From: an uncultured Lacticaseibacillus sp.
GTDB taxonomy: Bacteria > Bacillota > Bacilli > Lactobacillales > Lactobacillaceae
Assembly: GCA_934339215.1 (NCBI GenBank)
Contig: CAKRHU010000100.1
Span: 1 to 6,303, forward strand
DNA length: 6,303 bases
Direction of reading: 5' to 3'
This document shows positions 1-6,043 of this stretch, piece after piece. The notes under the pieces are model-generated. The model saw nothing but the letters and a program-made list of their open reading frames with translations. It searched no databases and was not told the origin of the DNA. Made by a program: the position numbers and the translations under genes. Position 1 is the stretch's first letter. Each line of letters opens with the position of its first letter.

Positions 1-267
1 GCGGTGTGGTTGTTTGATGAACCAACCGCCCATTTGGATATTGAAACCGAACTTGCGCTGAAGCAAACCATGACACCGTTGTTTGAACATCATTTAGTGA
101 TCATGGCGACGCATCGCTTGCACTGGCTGTCAGTAATGGATCTGGTATTGGTGATGGATCATGGCCATTTAGTGGATGTGGGGACACCACAAGCGCTGGC
201 GCAGCATTCGCAGATTTTTCAGACTTTGGTGCAAACGCTTGGAGGTGGTTCAGATGCGAAAGAATAA
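1..267 (+). CDS. cydD: CydD subunit of the CydDC ABC exporter, 3' end only
   Basis: The reading frame is open from the left edge and shows the last 88 residues of an ABC transporter nucleotide-binding domain. Residues counted from the edge: Walker B ending in D6-E7 (VWLFDEPTAHLD), the D-loop at 11-13, and the switch histidine H38 in MATHR, followed by a short C-terminal tail. The Walker A and signature motifs and the membrane domain lie outside the window. The assignment to CydD (called CydC in Bacillus naming) comes from the next gene, an ABC half-transporter of the CydC type that overlaps it by 14 bp. In E. coli, CydDC is an inner-membrane heterodimer that exports cysteine and glutathione and is needed to assemble cytochrome bd; a role in haem handling has also been proposed. 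ABC ATPase identity is certain; the subunit name depends on context. Confidence 0.85.
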   Translation, partial: AVWLFDEPTAHLDIETELALKQTMTPLFEHHLVIMATHRLHWLSVMDLVLVMDHGHLVDVGTPQALAQHSQIFQTLVQTLGGGSDAKE

Positions 268-1972
268 CTGGGTGCGTTTAGCGATGCAACAATACCGCAG
301 CCAAGCGATATTGGCAATCAGTTTAGCCGTGATCACTGCCATCAGTGCGGCCTTGTTGATGTTTACCAGTGGATATTTGATCGATTTTTCAGCCCGAATG
401 CCATTATTTGCGGCGATTTATGTGCCAGTGGTTTTGACACGCTTGTTTGGAATCGCACGACCAGTTGTCCAATATTTGGAACGCTTGGTCAGCCACAACT
501 GGGTGTTGCATTACACCAGTGTTTTGCGCCAGAAATTATTTCTCAAGTTAAAAATGAAATCAGCGCGGCCAGTCGGCGATGGGATGGCGATGTTGGCTGA
601 AGACGTCGGTAAATTACAAAATTATTTTCTTCGCAGTTTGTTGCCAACCATTGTGGCTGGGGTGTTGGCGATTCTTTTGAGTTTACTGGCGGGCTATTTT
701 GCTTGGCAAGATGTGTTGGTGATGGCCATGTTGTTAGGGATGCAGTTGCTAGGCTTGCCGATCATCTCCAAATTGCGCGCTACCTCTACGATTCGCGCTG
801 CTGATCGATCACTTCACGAAGCCTATGTCGGCGTTGATGATGCGATTTTAGGCCAGCGCGATTGGGTGTTGAGTCATTCAGAAGCTGGATTTGTGGCCAA
901 AGCCTCGACTGCTTGGGCTGAATATCAGCATTATCACACCCAACTTACAAAGCAAACCCAGCAGCGGCAATTATTCAGTCAGCTATGCTTTGTGCTGTTG
1001 CCAGTTACATTATTGATTTGGTCAAGTGTGCATTTAACATCATCGCCAAGTCTAGCCAACTGGATCGGAGCCGTGGTATTGGTGATTTTTCCCTTAGCGG
1101 AGCCGTTGATGTCTGGCGGTGAAGGGGTGATTTCTGTGGTTGGCGATTCGGCGAAGTTCGACCGCCTGCAAACGCTTGATGAAATTCAACCTCAGGCAAC
1201 CGCGACGCAACCCATGCCCACTGATTTTCAGATGTTAACGCTCGACCACGTTGGGTTTAGTTATCCTCAAGCCGAGCATGCGTTACTACAGTCAGTGTCG
1301 TTTGACGTGTTGCAAGGGCAAAAAGTCGCGATTTTAGGGACTAGTGGGGTAGGCAAAACGACATTATTGGAATTGCTTCAAGGCTCACTCACGCCGACCA
1401 GTGGTGCCATCACCGTTGATGGGGTCCCACTGTCAACGTATCAAGATGCGCAACATTCGGCTTTTAGCGTTTTGCCGCAAGCCCCATTTTTATTCAATAC
1501 GTCGATCAAAGCCAATTTATTACTGGCGAAGCCGGATGCATCGGATGACCAATTGTGGCAGGCATTAACGCAGGTGAAACTCGCTGATTTGGTGAAACAG
1601 TTGCCGCAAGGTTTTGATACGCCGCTGCAAGAAGCCGGTTTGAGTTTATCTGGTGGAGAACGTCAACGCGTTGCCATTGCGCAGATTTTATTGCAACACA
1701 AATCATTGGTGATATTAGACGAGCCGACAGTGGGTTTAGACCCGGCGCTTGAACGGGAATTACTGGAGACGATGTTTTCGGCGCTGAAAAACCAAACAGT
1801 GATTTGGGTGACCCATCATTTACAAGGCGTGCAAGCGATGGATCAAGTGGTGTTCATTGCCGATGGTCGGGTCAAGTTGCAAGGCTCACCGCAGACGTTG
1901 AAAGCATCGAATACTTATTATCAGGCTTTGCTCAATTTGGATTCGGGGTGGTCGACATGGATGCACGCTTAA
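254..1972 (+). CDS. cydC: CydC subunit of the CydDC thiol/haem-linked ABC exporter
   Basis: This is a 572-residue half-transporter with an N-terminal membrane domain fused to an ATPase. Hydrophobic segments lie near residues 18-38, 50-68, 130-150, 154-174, 241-259 and 268-286, the six expected of an exporter fold. The ATPase carries Walker A GTSGVGKT (362-369), Q-loop Q409, signature LSGGE (465-469), Walker B D489-E490 and switch H521, so it should be a working ATPase. I chose the ATG at 254 because GGAGG at 241-245 lies 8 nt upstream; a longer frame from 176 has no such site and would run deep into cydD. The start lies inside the last codons of cydD, so the two subunits are probably translationally coupled. 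It is the partner of CydD in cytochrome bd assembly (Bacillus naming swaps the two letters). The ABC exporter call is firm; CydC is inferred from architecture, length and neighbours. Confidence 0.88.
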   Translation: MRKNNWVRLAMQQYRSQAILAISLAVITAISAALLMFTSGYLIDFSARMPLFAAIYVPVVLTRLFGIARPVVQYLERLVSHNWVLHYTSVLRQKLFLKLKMKSARPVGDGMAMLAEDVGKLQNYFLRSLLPTIVAGVLAILLSLLAGYFAWQDVLVMAMLLGMQLLGLPIISKLRATSTIRAADRSLHEAYVGVDDAILGQRDWVLSHSEAGFVAKASTAWAEYQHYHTQLTKQTQQRQLFSQLCFVLLPVTLLIWSSVHLTSSPSLANWIGAVVLVIFPLAEPLMSGGEGVISVVGDSAKFDRLQTLDEIQPQATATQPMPTDFQMLTLDHVGFSYPQAEHALLQSVSFDVLQGQKVAILGTSGVGKTTLLELLQGSLTPTSGAITVDGVPLSTYQDAQHSAFSVLPQAPFLFNTSIKANLLLAKPDASDDQLWQALTQVKLADLVKQLPQGFDTPLQEAGLSLSGGERQRVAIAQILLQHKSLVILDEPTVGLDPALERELLETMFSALKNQTVIWVTHHLQGVQAMDQVVFIADGRVKLQGSPQTLKASNTYYQALLNLDSGWSTWMHA

Positions 1973-2856
1973 AATTGATTCAGCAAAAATTATTGGCGCA
2001 GATCAAATTAGACGCGCCACCAGTCGAAGCGTTGGTCAAAGCACAGATCAATGCTGGCGGGAAAATGTTGCGCGCTCAGTTAGTCTTAGATTTTGCCGAT
2101 TTTGGCCAACCTGATGACGCAAATGTGATCACTGCAGCCGCAGCAATCGAAGCCTTGCACTTGGCGACGTTGATCCATGACGATGTGCTTGATGACGCTG
2201 ATGTACGGCGCGGGGTGCCGACGATTGCGCCACGCTCAGGCAATCGGGCGGCGATTTATGCAGGGGATTTCATGTTTGCCGTGTATTTTAATTTATTGGC
2301 TGAAAGTGGGGTATTGTTTGCGCGCCACGCTCAGGTAATGCGTGAGATTTTTATGGGCGAGTTGGCGCAGAATTTTGTGCCGCATCAAAATGATGTCCAA
2401 ACGTATCTGAGGCAGATTCAAGGAAAGTCGGCAGCATTATTTGGCTTAGCTGCAGAAGTCGGCGCGACGCTAGGCCAAGTTGATGTTGCGCATGCTAGCG
2501 AATTTGGCCGCAGTTTGGGGATGAGTTTTCAAATCATCGATGATGTGTTGGATTTTACCAGCACTGATGCCCAACTCTTGAAACCAATCGATCAGGATCT
2601 GAAAAATGGCGTCTATTCATTGCCGATTATTTATGCCTTAAGTACAGGTGGCGATCACCTTGCGAGCTTGATGCAGTCGCGTGATCAGTGCGCTGAAGCA
2701 TTTGCGGAAATCAAACGCCTTGGGGTGCCACCGGCGCAACAATTGGCGATCACTTATCAACAGCAAGCCCTAGCTGCATTGGCAGATTTTCCCAGTGGGG
2801 CGAATAAGGATCATTTAACCGCGATCGCGGAGCTCGTGTTAACGCGAAAAGTTTGA
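1957..2856 (+). CDS. Trans-polyprenyl diphosphate synthase (quinone side chain)
   Basis: This 299-residue enzyme belongs to the all-trans polyprenyl synthase family, which adds isopentenyl diphosphate units to an allylic primer in the cytoplasm. Visible motifs are GGKMLR (34-39, substrate binding), the first aspartate-rich motif DDVLD (75-79) followed by RRG (84-86), the GKSA segment (156-159), the second aspartate-rich motif DDVLD (195-199) and KNGVYSLP (216-223). The residues five and four before the first motif are Ala70 and Thr71, not the aromatic pair of short-chain farnesyl synthases, so a medium or long chain product is likely; the exact length cannot be read. The ATG at 1957 overlaps the cydC stop by 16 bp and has a weak GGGGTGG site just upstream; an earlier in-frame GTG at 1804 lies inside cydC and is unlikely. 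The following menA suggests the product is the menaquinone tail. No HepS-type small subunit gene is visible nearby. Confidence 0.9.
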   Translation: MDARLKLIQQKLLAQIKLDAPPVEALVKAQINAGGKMLRAQLVLDFADFGQPDDANVITAAAAIEALHLATLIHDDVLDDADVRRGVPTIAPRSGNRAAIYAGDFMFAVYFNLLAESGVLFARHAQVMREIFMGELAQNFVPHQNDVQTYLRQIQGKSAALFGLAAEVGATLGQVDVAHASEFGRSLGMSFQIIDDVLDFTSTDAQLLKPIDQDLKNGVYSLPIIYALSTGGDHLASLMQSRDQCAEAFAEIKRLGVPPAQQLAITYQQQALAALADFPSGANKDHLTAIAELVLTRKV

Positions 2857-2863
2857 GGCAGAC

Positions 2864-3748
2864 ATGACAAAAGCAGATTTTTTTGAATTGGTGGAATTTA
2901 AAGCCAAAGCGGCATCGGTATTTCCTTGTGTATTAGGGAGTTTATATGCGTGGTGGCATTATCGGCAACTCGATGTGATGGCGTTGATCGGTTTTTTCAT
3001 TGCGATGTTGCTGTTTAATATGGCAGTGGATGCCAACGATAATTACCAAGATTATCGGCGCAGTGATTCTGACAGCTTTCGCAAACAAACCAATATCATC
3101 GGTAGACGCCACTTGGACCCAAAGCTGATTTGGCAGATAATCATCGGTTTCATATTGATGTCTGGTGGCATCGGGATATGGTTGACGATCCGTTGTGGTT
3201 GGCCAGTGTTCGTGATGGGGCTGTTCAGCTTTGCGGTAGGGTATGGGTACGCTGGAGGGCCTTATCCGATTTCACGGACCCCTTTTGGCGAATTTTTCTC
3301 AGGATTTACCATGGGGTTTGTGATTTGGTTGATCGCAGTTTGGGTCAATGCCCAGCAATTGCCGATTGTTCCGGTGTTTGTGGCCAGTGGGCTGGCGCAA
3401 TGTGCGATTGCGGCATTACTCTTGGCGAATAATATTGCGGATTTTGATGAAGATATTGTCCTCAAGCGGCATACAATCGTGTATTATTTAGGCAGACGCC
3501 GCGCGTTGATCGGATTAGTGGGTTTGTATGCGTGCGGATTTGCATTGATCGTGATTGCAGTGGGATCAAAATGCTTGCCTTGGCCTTGTTTGCTAAGCCT
3601 GGGTGCAATGATCCCAGTATGGCGCAACACGCGTGCGTTCGCCCATGAACCGGTGAAAACCAAAACGTTTAAACTCATTGTCAAGAACTTATTGGTCATT
3701 TTGATCAGTTTGACCATTGGGTTTGCAATCGGGGTGATCGTGGCGTGA
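2864..3748 (+). CDS. menA: 1,4-dihydroxy-2-naphthoate polyprenyltransferase (MenA, UbiA family)
   Basis: This 294-residue integral membrane prenyltransferase joins a polyprenyl chain to 1,4-dihydroxy-2-naphthoate, giving demethylmenaquinone. The first aspartate-rich motif is in DANDNYQDYRRSDSD (56-70; N58, D59, D63, D68). The second is NNIADFDED (189-197; D193 and D197), followed by K201-R202-H203-T204 in place of the usual GKRT. About eight or nine hydrophobic helices fill the rest, for example near 40-55, 88-108, 113-130, 145-162, 168-188, 213-233 and 273-294. The start is ATG 2864; GAGG at 2855-2858 overlaps the stop codon of the upstream synthase and lies 5 nt from the ATG, so coupling is likely. 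Pairing with the polyprenyl synthase inside a cyd operon supports a quinone role over other UbiA functions. No menF/D/B/E genes are in view, so the naphthoate could be made elsewhere or taken up. Confidence 0.9.
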   Translation: MTKADFFELVEFKAKAASVFPCVLGSLYAWWHYRQLDVMALIGFFIAMLLFNMAVDANDNYQDYRRSDSDSFRKQTNIIGRRHLDPKLIWQIIIGFILMSGGIGIWLTIRCGWPVFVMGLFSFAVGYGYAGGPYPISRTPFGEFFSGFTMGFVIWLIAVWVNAQQLPIVPVFVASGLAQCAIAALLLANNIADFDEDIVLKRHTIVYYLGRRRALIGLVGLYACGFALIVIAVGSKCLPWPCLLSLGAMIPVWRNTRAFAHEPVKTKTFKLIVKNLLVILISLTIGFAIGVIVA

Positions 3749-3762
3749 GATAGGAGGATTCC

Positions 3763-4854
3763 ATGCATTATTTGCACAACATCTCAATTCGGCGGTTTGC
3801 CAAGCGTGATTTGGAACAATTCGCGCAAACTGTTGGCCCTCAAATTACTGGGGCGGCGTTAAATTTAGCGGTGATTACGGATACCCATGATCGCACCCAA
3901 TTGTCGCGGACTTTTTATGGGCCCAATGGTTATTGGCATGTCCAAGAACAGCACTGGTTGACCAATGAATTGCCGATCGATTGGCGGGTGCATCTTGGGG
4001 ATATGGTCGATGGCTCAGAACCGGCAGTGCTGACCATGTGGCGCTTGCGCAATATCATCAATGATTATTGTGCCGATAGTGTGCCCTTTGTGATCGCGCG
4101 TGGCAACCATGATGATAACGATAAGTATGCGGAGAAAAATCGCCGGTTTGCCGGGTCCTTCCATCCTTGGGTCTATCACGACTTGGTGTGGGAGAAAATG
4201 GCCCAACAAGTCGGCGGTCCCAGTGTTTCGCGCCATGGCTTGAGTGTCTTTGATCATGGCAATGTCCGCGTGATCACCTTAAATACTTCTGATGTGCCAG
4301 TAAAGTGGGTCGCCGGGCGCAAAAACTATGATATCAAAAAGAATCTCGCTGTGACTGCAGCGCAATTGCAAGAATTGGCAGATGCCTTAAAAGGGGCCGG
4401 AGATCGGGATGTGTTGATCCTCGCCCATGCGCCGGCGATGACGCGGCCGAACAAGCCTGGTTTGCGCTTTAATTCGAAACCCTTGCATGAATTGTTGCGC
4501 GCTTTCAACGAAGGCCTTAAAGGCGTGTTGAATTGTGGCAATCATCCAGATTTTGGTGGCTTGGTCAGTTTTGATTTTTCTGATAATCCTGGCAAAATCA
4601 TCGCTTATGTCGCAGGACACTGGCATCTGGAAGAAGACTTTTCAGTCAATGGCATTCATTATAGTTTGTTGAACAATTCGGCATTGATGGGTTGGAGCCA
4701 CGGATTGACCACGCGCTACAATCGCAGGTGGCATCGTCGCATCAATGACCCTAGTGAATATGCTGGGTATGTGATTTCTGTGGATACCAAAGCGCGGCGC
4801 TTGCGAGTGTTCGGGTATGGTGCCGCCAGTCCCAAACGCGTCTTTGCCTATTAA
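3763..4854 (+). CDS. Calcineurin-like metallophosphoesterase, substrate unknown
   Basis: This 363-residue protein contains all five metal-binding blocks of the calcineurin-like phosphoesterase family in order: D40-T-H42, G79-D80 (HLGDMVDG), G114-N115-H116-D117, H222 (LAHAP) and G285-H286-W-H288. A two-metal hydrolase acting on a phosphoester is therefore expected; the substrate cannot be read from sequence. There is no signal peptide or membrane segment, so a cytoplasmic location is likely. The first 30 or so residues and a basic C-terminal region (about 318-363, many Arg and Lys) lie outside the core fold. The start is well fixed: AGGAGG at 3752-3757 lies 5 nt before ATG 3763, and the gap from menA is 14 bp. 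It is the last gene before a strong terminator, so it should be cotranscribed with the cyd-men genes, although no known step of quinone or bd oxidase formation needs it. Confidence 0.85.
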   Translation: MHYLHNISIRRFAKRDLEQFAQTVGPQITGAALNLAVITDTHDRTQLSRTFYGPNGYWHVQEQHWLTNELPIDWRVHLGDMVDGSEPAVLTMWRLRNIINDYCADSVPFVIARGNHDDNDKYAEKNRRFAGSFHPWVYHDLVWEKMAQQVGGPSVSRHGLSVFDHGNVRVITLNTSDVPVKWVAGRKNYDIKKNLAVTAAQLQELADALKGAGDRDVLILAHAPAMTRPNKPGLRFNSKPLHELLRAFNEGLKGVLNCGNHPDFGGLVSFDFSDNPGKIIAYVAGHWHLEEDFSVNGIHYSLLNNSALMGWSHGLTTRYNRRWHRRINDPSEYAGYVISVDTKARRLRVFGYGAASPKRVFAY

Positions 4855-4875
4855 AAATTCGCTCTCAATTCAAAT

Positions 4876-4930
4876 AAGCGTCCTTGTCCACGGTTGGAAT
4901 TTCAATCGCGAGCAAGGACGTTTGTTTTTA
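4876..4930 (+). terminator. Rho-independent terminator of the cyd-men-phosphoesterase operon
   Basis: CGTCCTTG at 4879-4886 pairs perfectly with CAAGGACG at 4913-4920. The helix extends by one G-U and two A-U pairs to 4876/4923, giving 11 pairs around a 26-nt loop. It is followed by the T-rich run TTTGTTTTTA (4921-4930). It begins about 20 bp after the phosphoesterase stop codon and closes the operon. The other strand has only a weak U run, so it is mainly a plus-strand terminator. Confidence 0.85.
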
Positions 4931-4943
4931 TTAAGCGGCGTGA

Positions 4944-5180
4944 TCAGTTTGTAGCGAGAGATTGACCAATTTGCCAAAAAGCGATTCCAAAAATCACCAG
5001 CAGGCCAAAGGTAATGGCACTGCCTGAACAACATTTTGAAATCAGTGAAGAAAAACGATCGAACTGGGTATTGGCTTGGCGATAAGCAGCCTGATGATCA
5101 TCGGTCGAGCACGAATCATCAATATTTTTTTGTCGGCTTTTTGAGGCAAGGTTTTTCTGCTTGGACAAATCTTGATGCAA
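4944..5180 (-). CDS. Possible small single-span membrane protein (doubtful start)
   Basis: On the minus strand there is a 78-codon frame with a polar, Lys/Gln/Ser/Asp-rich N-terminal part (about 1-48), a Cys-Cys pair at 50-51, and a clear hydrophobic span at about 52-72 ending in a short tail. That profile is protein-like, and no other gene explains the stretch. Against it: the frame has no ATG, the only usable start is TTG at 5180, and I see no Shine-Dalgarno sequence before it. The frame stays open further upstream without a start, so this may be the 3' remnant of a longer or frameshifted gene. I do not recognise the family. If real, it is divergent from the RNA gene starting at about 5277 and convergent with the operon terminator. 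Confidence 0.3.
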   Translation of the reverse strand: MHQDLSKQKNLASKSRQKNIDDSCSTDDHQAAYRQANTQFDRFSSLISKCCSGSAITFGLLVIFGIAFWQIGQSLATN

Positions 5181-5232
5181 TGCGATTCTAGAGCGAAATT
5201 GACCGGACCAAAAAATAACAAAATTAATTTTT

Positions 5233-5247
5233 AGGAAGCGCTTGCAA
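5233..5247 (-). promoter_or_regulatory. CcpA-type cre operator overlapping the RNA promoter
   Basis: Read on the minus strand, 5247 to 5233 gives TTGCAAGCGCTTCCT, which fits every fixed position of the cre consensus WTGNAANCGNWNNCW. The centre AAGCGCTT is a perfect palindrome. The site covers the -35 hexamer (5242-5247) of the promoter that drives the large RNA, so CcpA binding there should block RNA polymerase. Catabolite repression of the RNA is inferred from site position. The same site could also act on any divergent minus-strand promoter. Confidence 0.6.
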
Positions 5248-5270
5248 AAACGCTCAAACGATGATATACT
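5242..5270 (+). promoter_or_regulatory. Sigma-A promoter with extended -10 for the large RNA
   Basis: The -35 box is TTGCAA (5242-5247) and the -10 box is TATACT (5265-5270), with an ideal 17-nt spacer. A TG at 5262-5263, one base before the -10, makes an extended -10 element. Transcription should start near 5276-5278, exactly where the 5' strand of the terminal helix of the RNA begins. That agreement between promoter and RNA structure supports both calls. Confidence 0.8.
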
Positions 5271-5276
5271 TTAGTC

Positions 5277-5738
5277 AAGGTTAAGGAAGGGATATGAACG
5301 CAAGGTTTCAGTTCCAAGATCCATGTACCTGCTCGAAAGTGCAACATGCAGTTCAACACAACGATTAGAGTACGGTCTTACCAATCTCCACGAGTACCAA
5401 ATAGTTCCACGGAGCACCATAAAGGTAGTTTCCTTGTAGTCACACAGCTCCAATATCAAAGTATCTGAATAACATGGAGGCGCGAGTCTAATAACAAGAC
5501 TTTACGATCCAAGCGAAACCATGAGTTTCCAATAGATGTTCTCAGGTGCAAGTCAGTCACCAAACTGAGCCAGGTTATATGGCCACATCAAGTAACTAAA
5601 CACTCGTCGGTTTCGTACAAGTGAATAGCTTCAGAAAGCACAGGTAACGTAACATTTCAAAGATTAACAATGTCATTTCATATTCATCCTTAACCTAAGG
5701 GCTTCGAATCGTTAAGTATACGGTTTGAAGCCTATTTT
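5277..5738 (+). ncRNA. Large structured non-coding RNA (~460 nt), family not recognised
   Basis: The stretch from the promoter to the terminator has no credible long reading frame but is rich in RNA structure. The ends close on each other: AGGTTAAGG (5278-5286) pairs fully with CCTTAACCT (5688-5696), and GGATATGAA (5290-5298) pairs with TTCATATTC (5677-5685) with one G-U. Together they give 18 pairs interrupted by a 3x2 internal loop. Inside are candidate hairpins: 5448-5452/5475-5479, 5484-5489/5497-5502, 5519-5525/5541-5546 (one bulged A), 5553-5557/5564-5568, 5569-5572/5580-5583 and 5601-5604/5620-5623, plus a GAAA-capped hairpin near 5331-5342. Length and closed ends recall large ornate bacterial RNAs, but I cannot match it to OLE, ROOL or GOLLD. 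It lacks hallmarks of RNase P RNA, tmRNA, 6S and SRP RNA. Alternatives are a very long leader or a degenerate mobile RNA. Function is unknown. Confidence 0.7.
5700..5738 (+). terminator. Intrinsic terminator of the large RNA
   Basis: GGCTTCGAATCG (5700-5711) pairs with CGGTTTGAAGCC (5721-5732) in a 12-pair helix containing two G-U pairs and a 9-nt loop (5712-5720). TATTTT (5733-5738) follows. It starts 3 nt after the 3' strand of the terminal helix, so it closes the RNA neatly. The U run is broken by one A, so termination may not be fully efficient. Confidence 0.75.
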
Positions 5739-5755
5739 AATGTCTGCGATTGACT

Positions 5756-5806
5756 CACGCTGTACGGTATCGATAGCGTGGTGTTGATCTTCCATCGAGC
5801 TATACC
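5756..5806. repeat. Short inverted repeats with alternative pairing
   Basis: CACGCT (5756-5761) pairs with AGCGTG (5775-5780). Alternatively GGTAT (5766-5770) plus AGC (5775-5777) can pair with GCTATACC (5799-5806), leaving four bases bulged. The two pairings share 5775-5777 and cannot coexist fully. There is no U run after either, so they are not terminators. They may be chance structure in the spacer after the RNA gene. Confidence 0.3.
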
Positions 5807-5858
5807 AATTGACTAGCGGCACGAAAATCTGTGGATTCCAGCGGCCTGGTGCCACTGC

Positions 5859-6043
5859 GGAAAACTGGACAAGTTGCCGGTGCGGCCGGCTCCAGAGATC
5901 AGCACAAACCGCTGATGCTCTTGCGCCTAAAAATCAAGCCAAGAAGTCCGCTTGTCTTGATTTTTTCCGGTGAAATCTGCGTGAACCGCCACAAACCGGC
6001 GTCTCACTTGATTACACTGCCACGGGCAATTGTCCAGTTTTCC
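5859..6043. repeat. 185-bp palindromic intergenic element with three internal hairpins
   Basis: The arms 5859-5878 and 6025-6043 are inverted repeats: 19 pairs with only G5873 bulged, and three more pairs inside after a G/G mismatch (5880-5882/6021-6023). Within the arms lie three hairpins. Hairpin 1 is ATCAGC/GCTGAT at 5898-5916, the central one is at 5929-5966, and hairpin 2 is CGCC/GGCG at 5987-6001. Hairpins 1 and 2 have the identical loop ACAAACC. The centres of the arms and of the hairpin set coincide within a few bases, near 5950. It has no transposase and no clear target duplication. The layout suits a small dispersed palindromic repeat or MITE-like element, or a folded RNA; copy number elsewhere in the genome is unknown. 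Confidence 0.55.
5929..5966. terminator. Bidirectional terminator-like hairpin inside the palindromic element
   Basis: AAAAATCAAG (5929-5938) pairs perfectly with CTTGATTTTT (5956-5965). A C/T mismatch and four more pairs follow (CAAG 5940-5943 with CTTG 5951-5954), closing on a 7-nt loop (5944-5950). The A run on the left and T run on the right would give a U tract on either strand, so it could stop transcription from both sides. The stem is rather AT-rich, which would weaken it. Confidence 0.5.

Noticed and set aside
176..253. Longer start for cydC
   Set aside because: The earlier ATG at 176 has no ribosome site and would overlap cydD by about 90 bp; ATG 254 has GGAGG at the right distance and leads straight into a typical CydC N-terminus.
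1005..1199. Minus-strand frames inside cydC, menA and the phosphoesterase
   Set aside because: They are antisense shadows of well-supported genes, with no ribosome sites and no recognisable domains.
1804..1956. GTG start for the polyprenyl synthase inside cydC
   Set aside because: The extra 51 residues do not resemble the family N-terminus and are a shadow of the cydC ATPase; the ATG at 1957 gives a normal protein.
5271..5459. 62-codon minus-strand frame
   Set aside because: It lies antisense inside the structured RNA, begins at its promoter, and has no ribosome site or recognisable motif.
5277..5738. RNase P RNA, tmRNA, SRP RNA or 6S RNA
   Set aside because: RNase P RNA also has a terminal helix and similar length, but the conserved GAGGAAAGUCC and ACAGNAA segments are missing. 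There is no tRNA-like end with CCA for tmRNA, no SRP tetraloop helix, and it is far too long for 6S.
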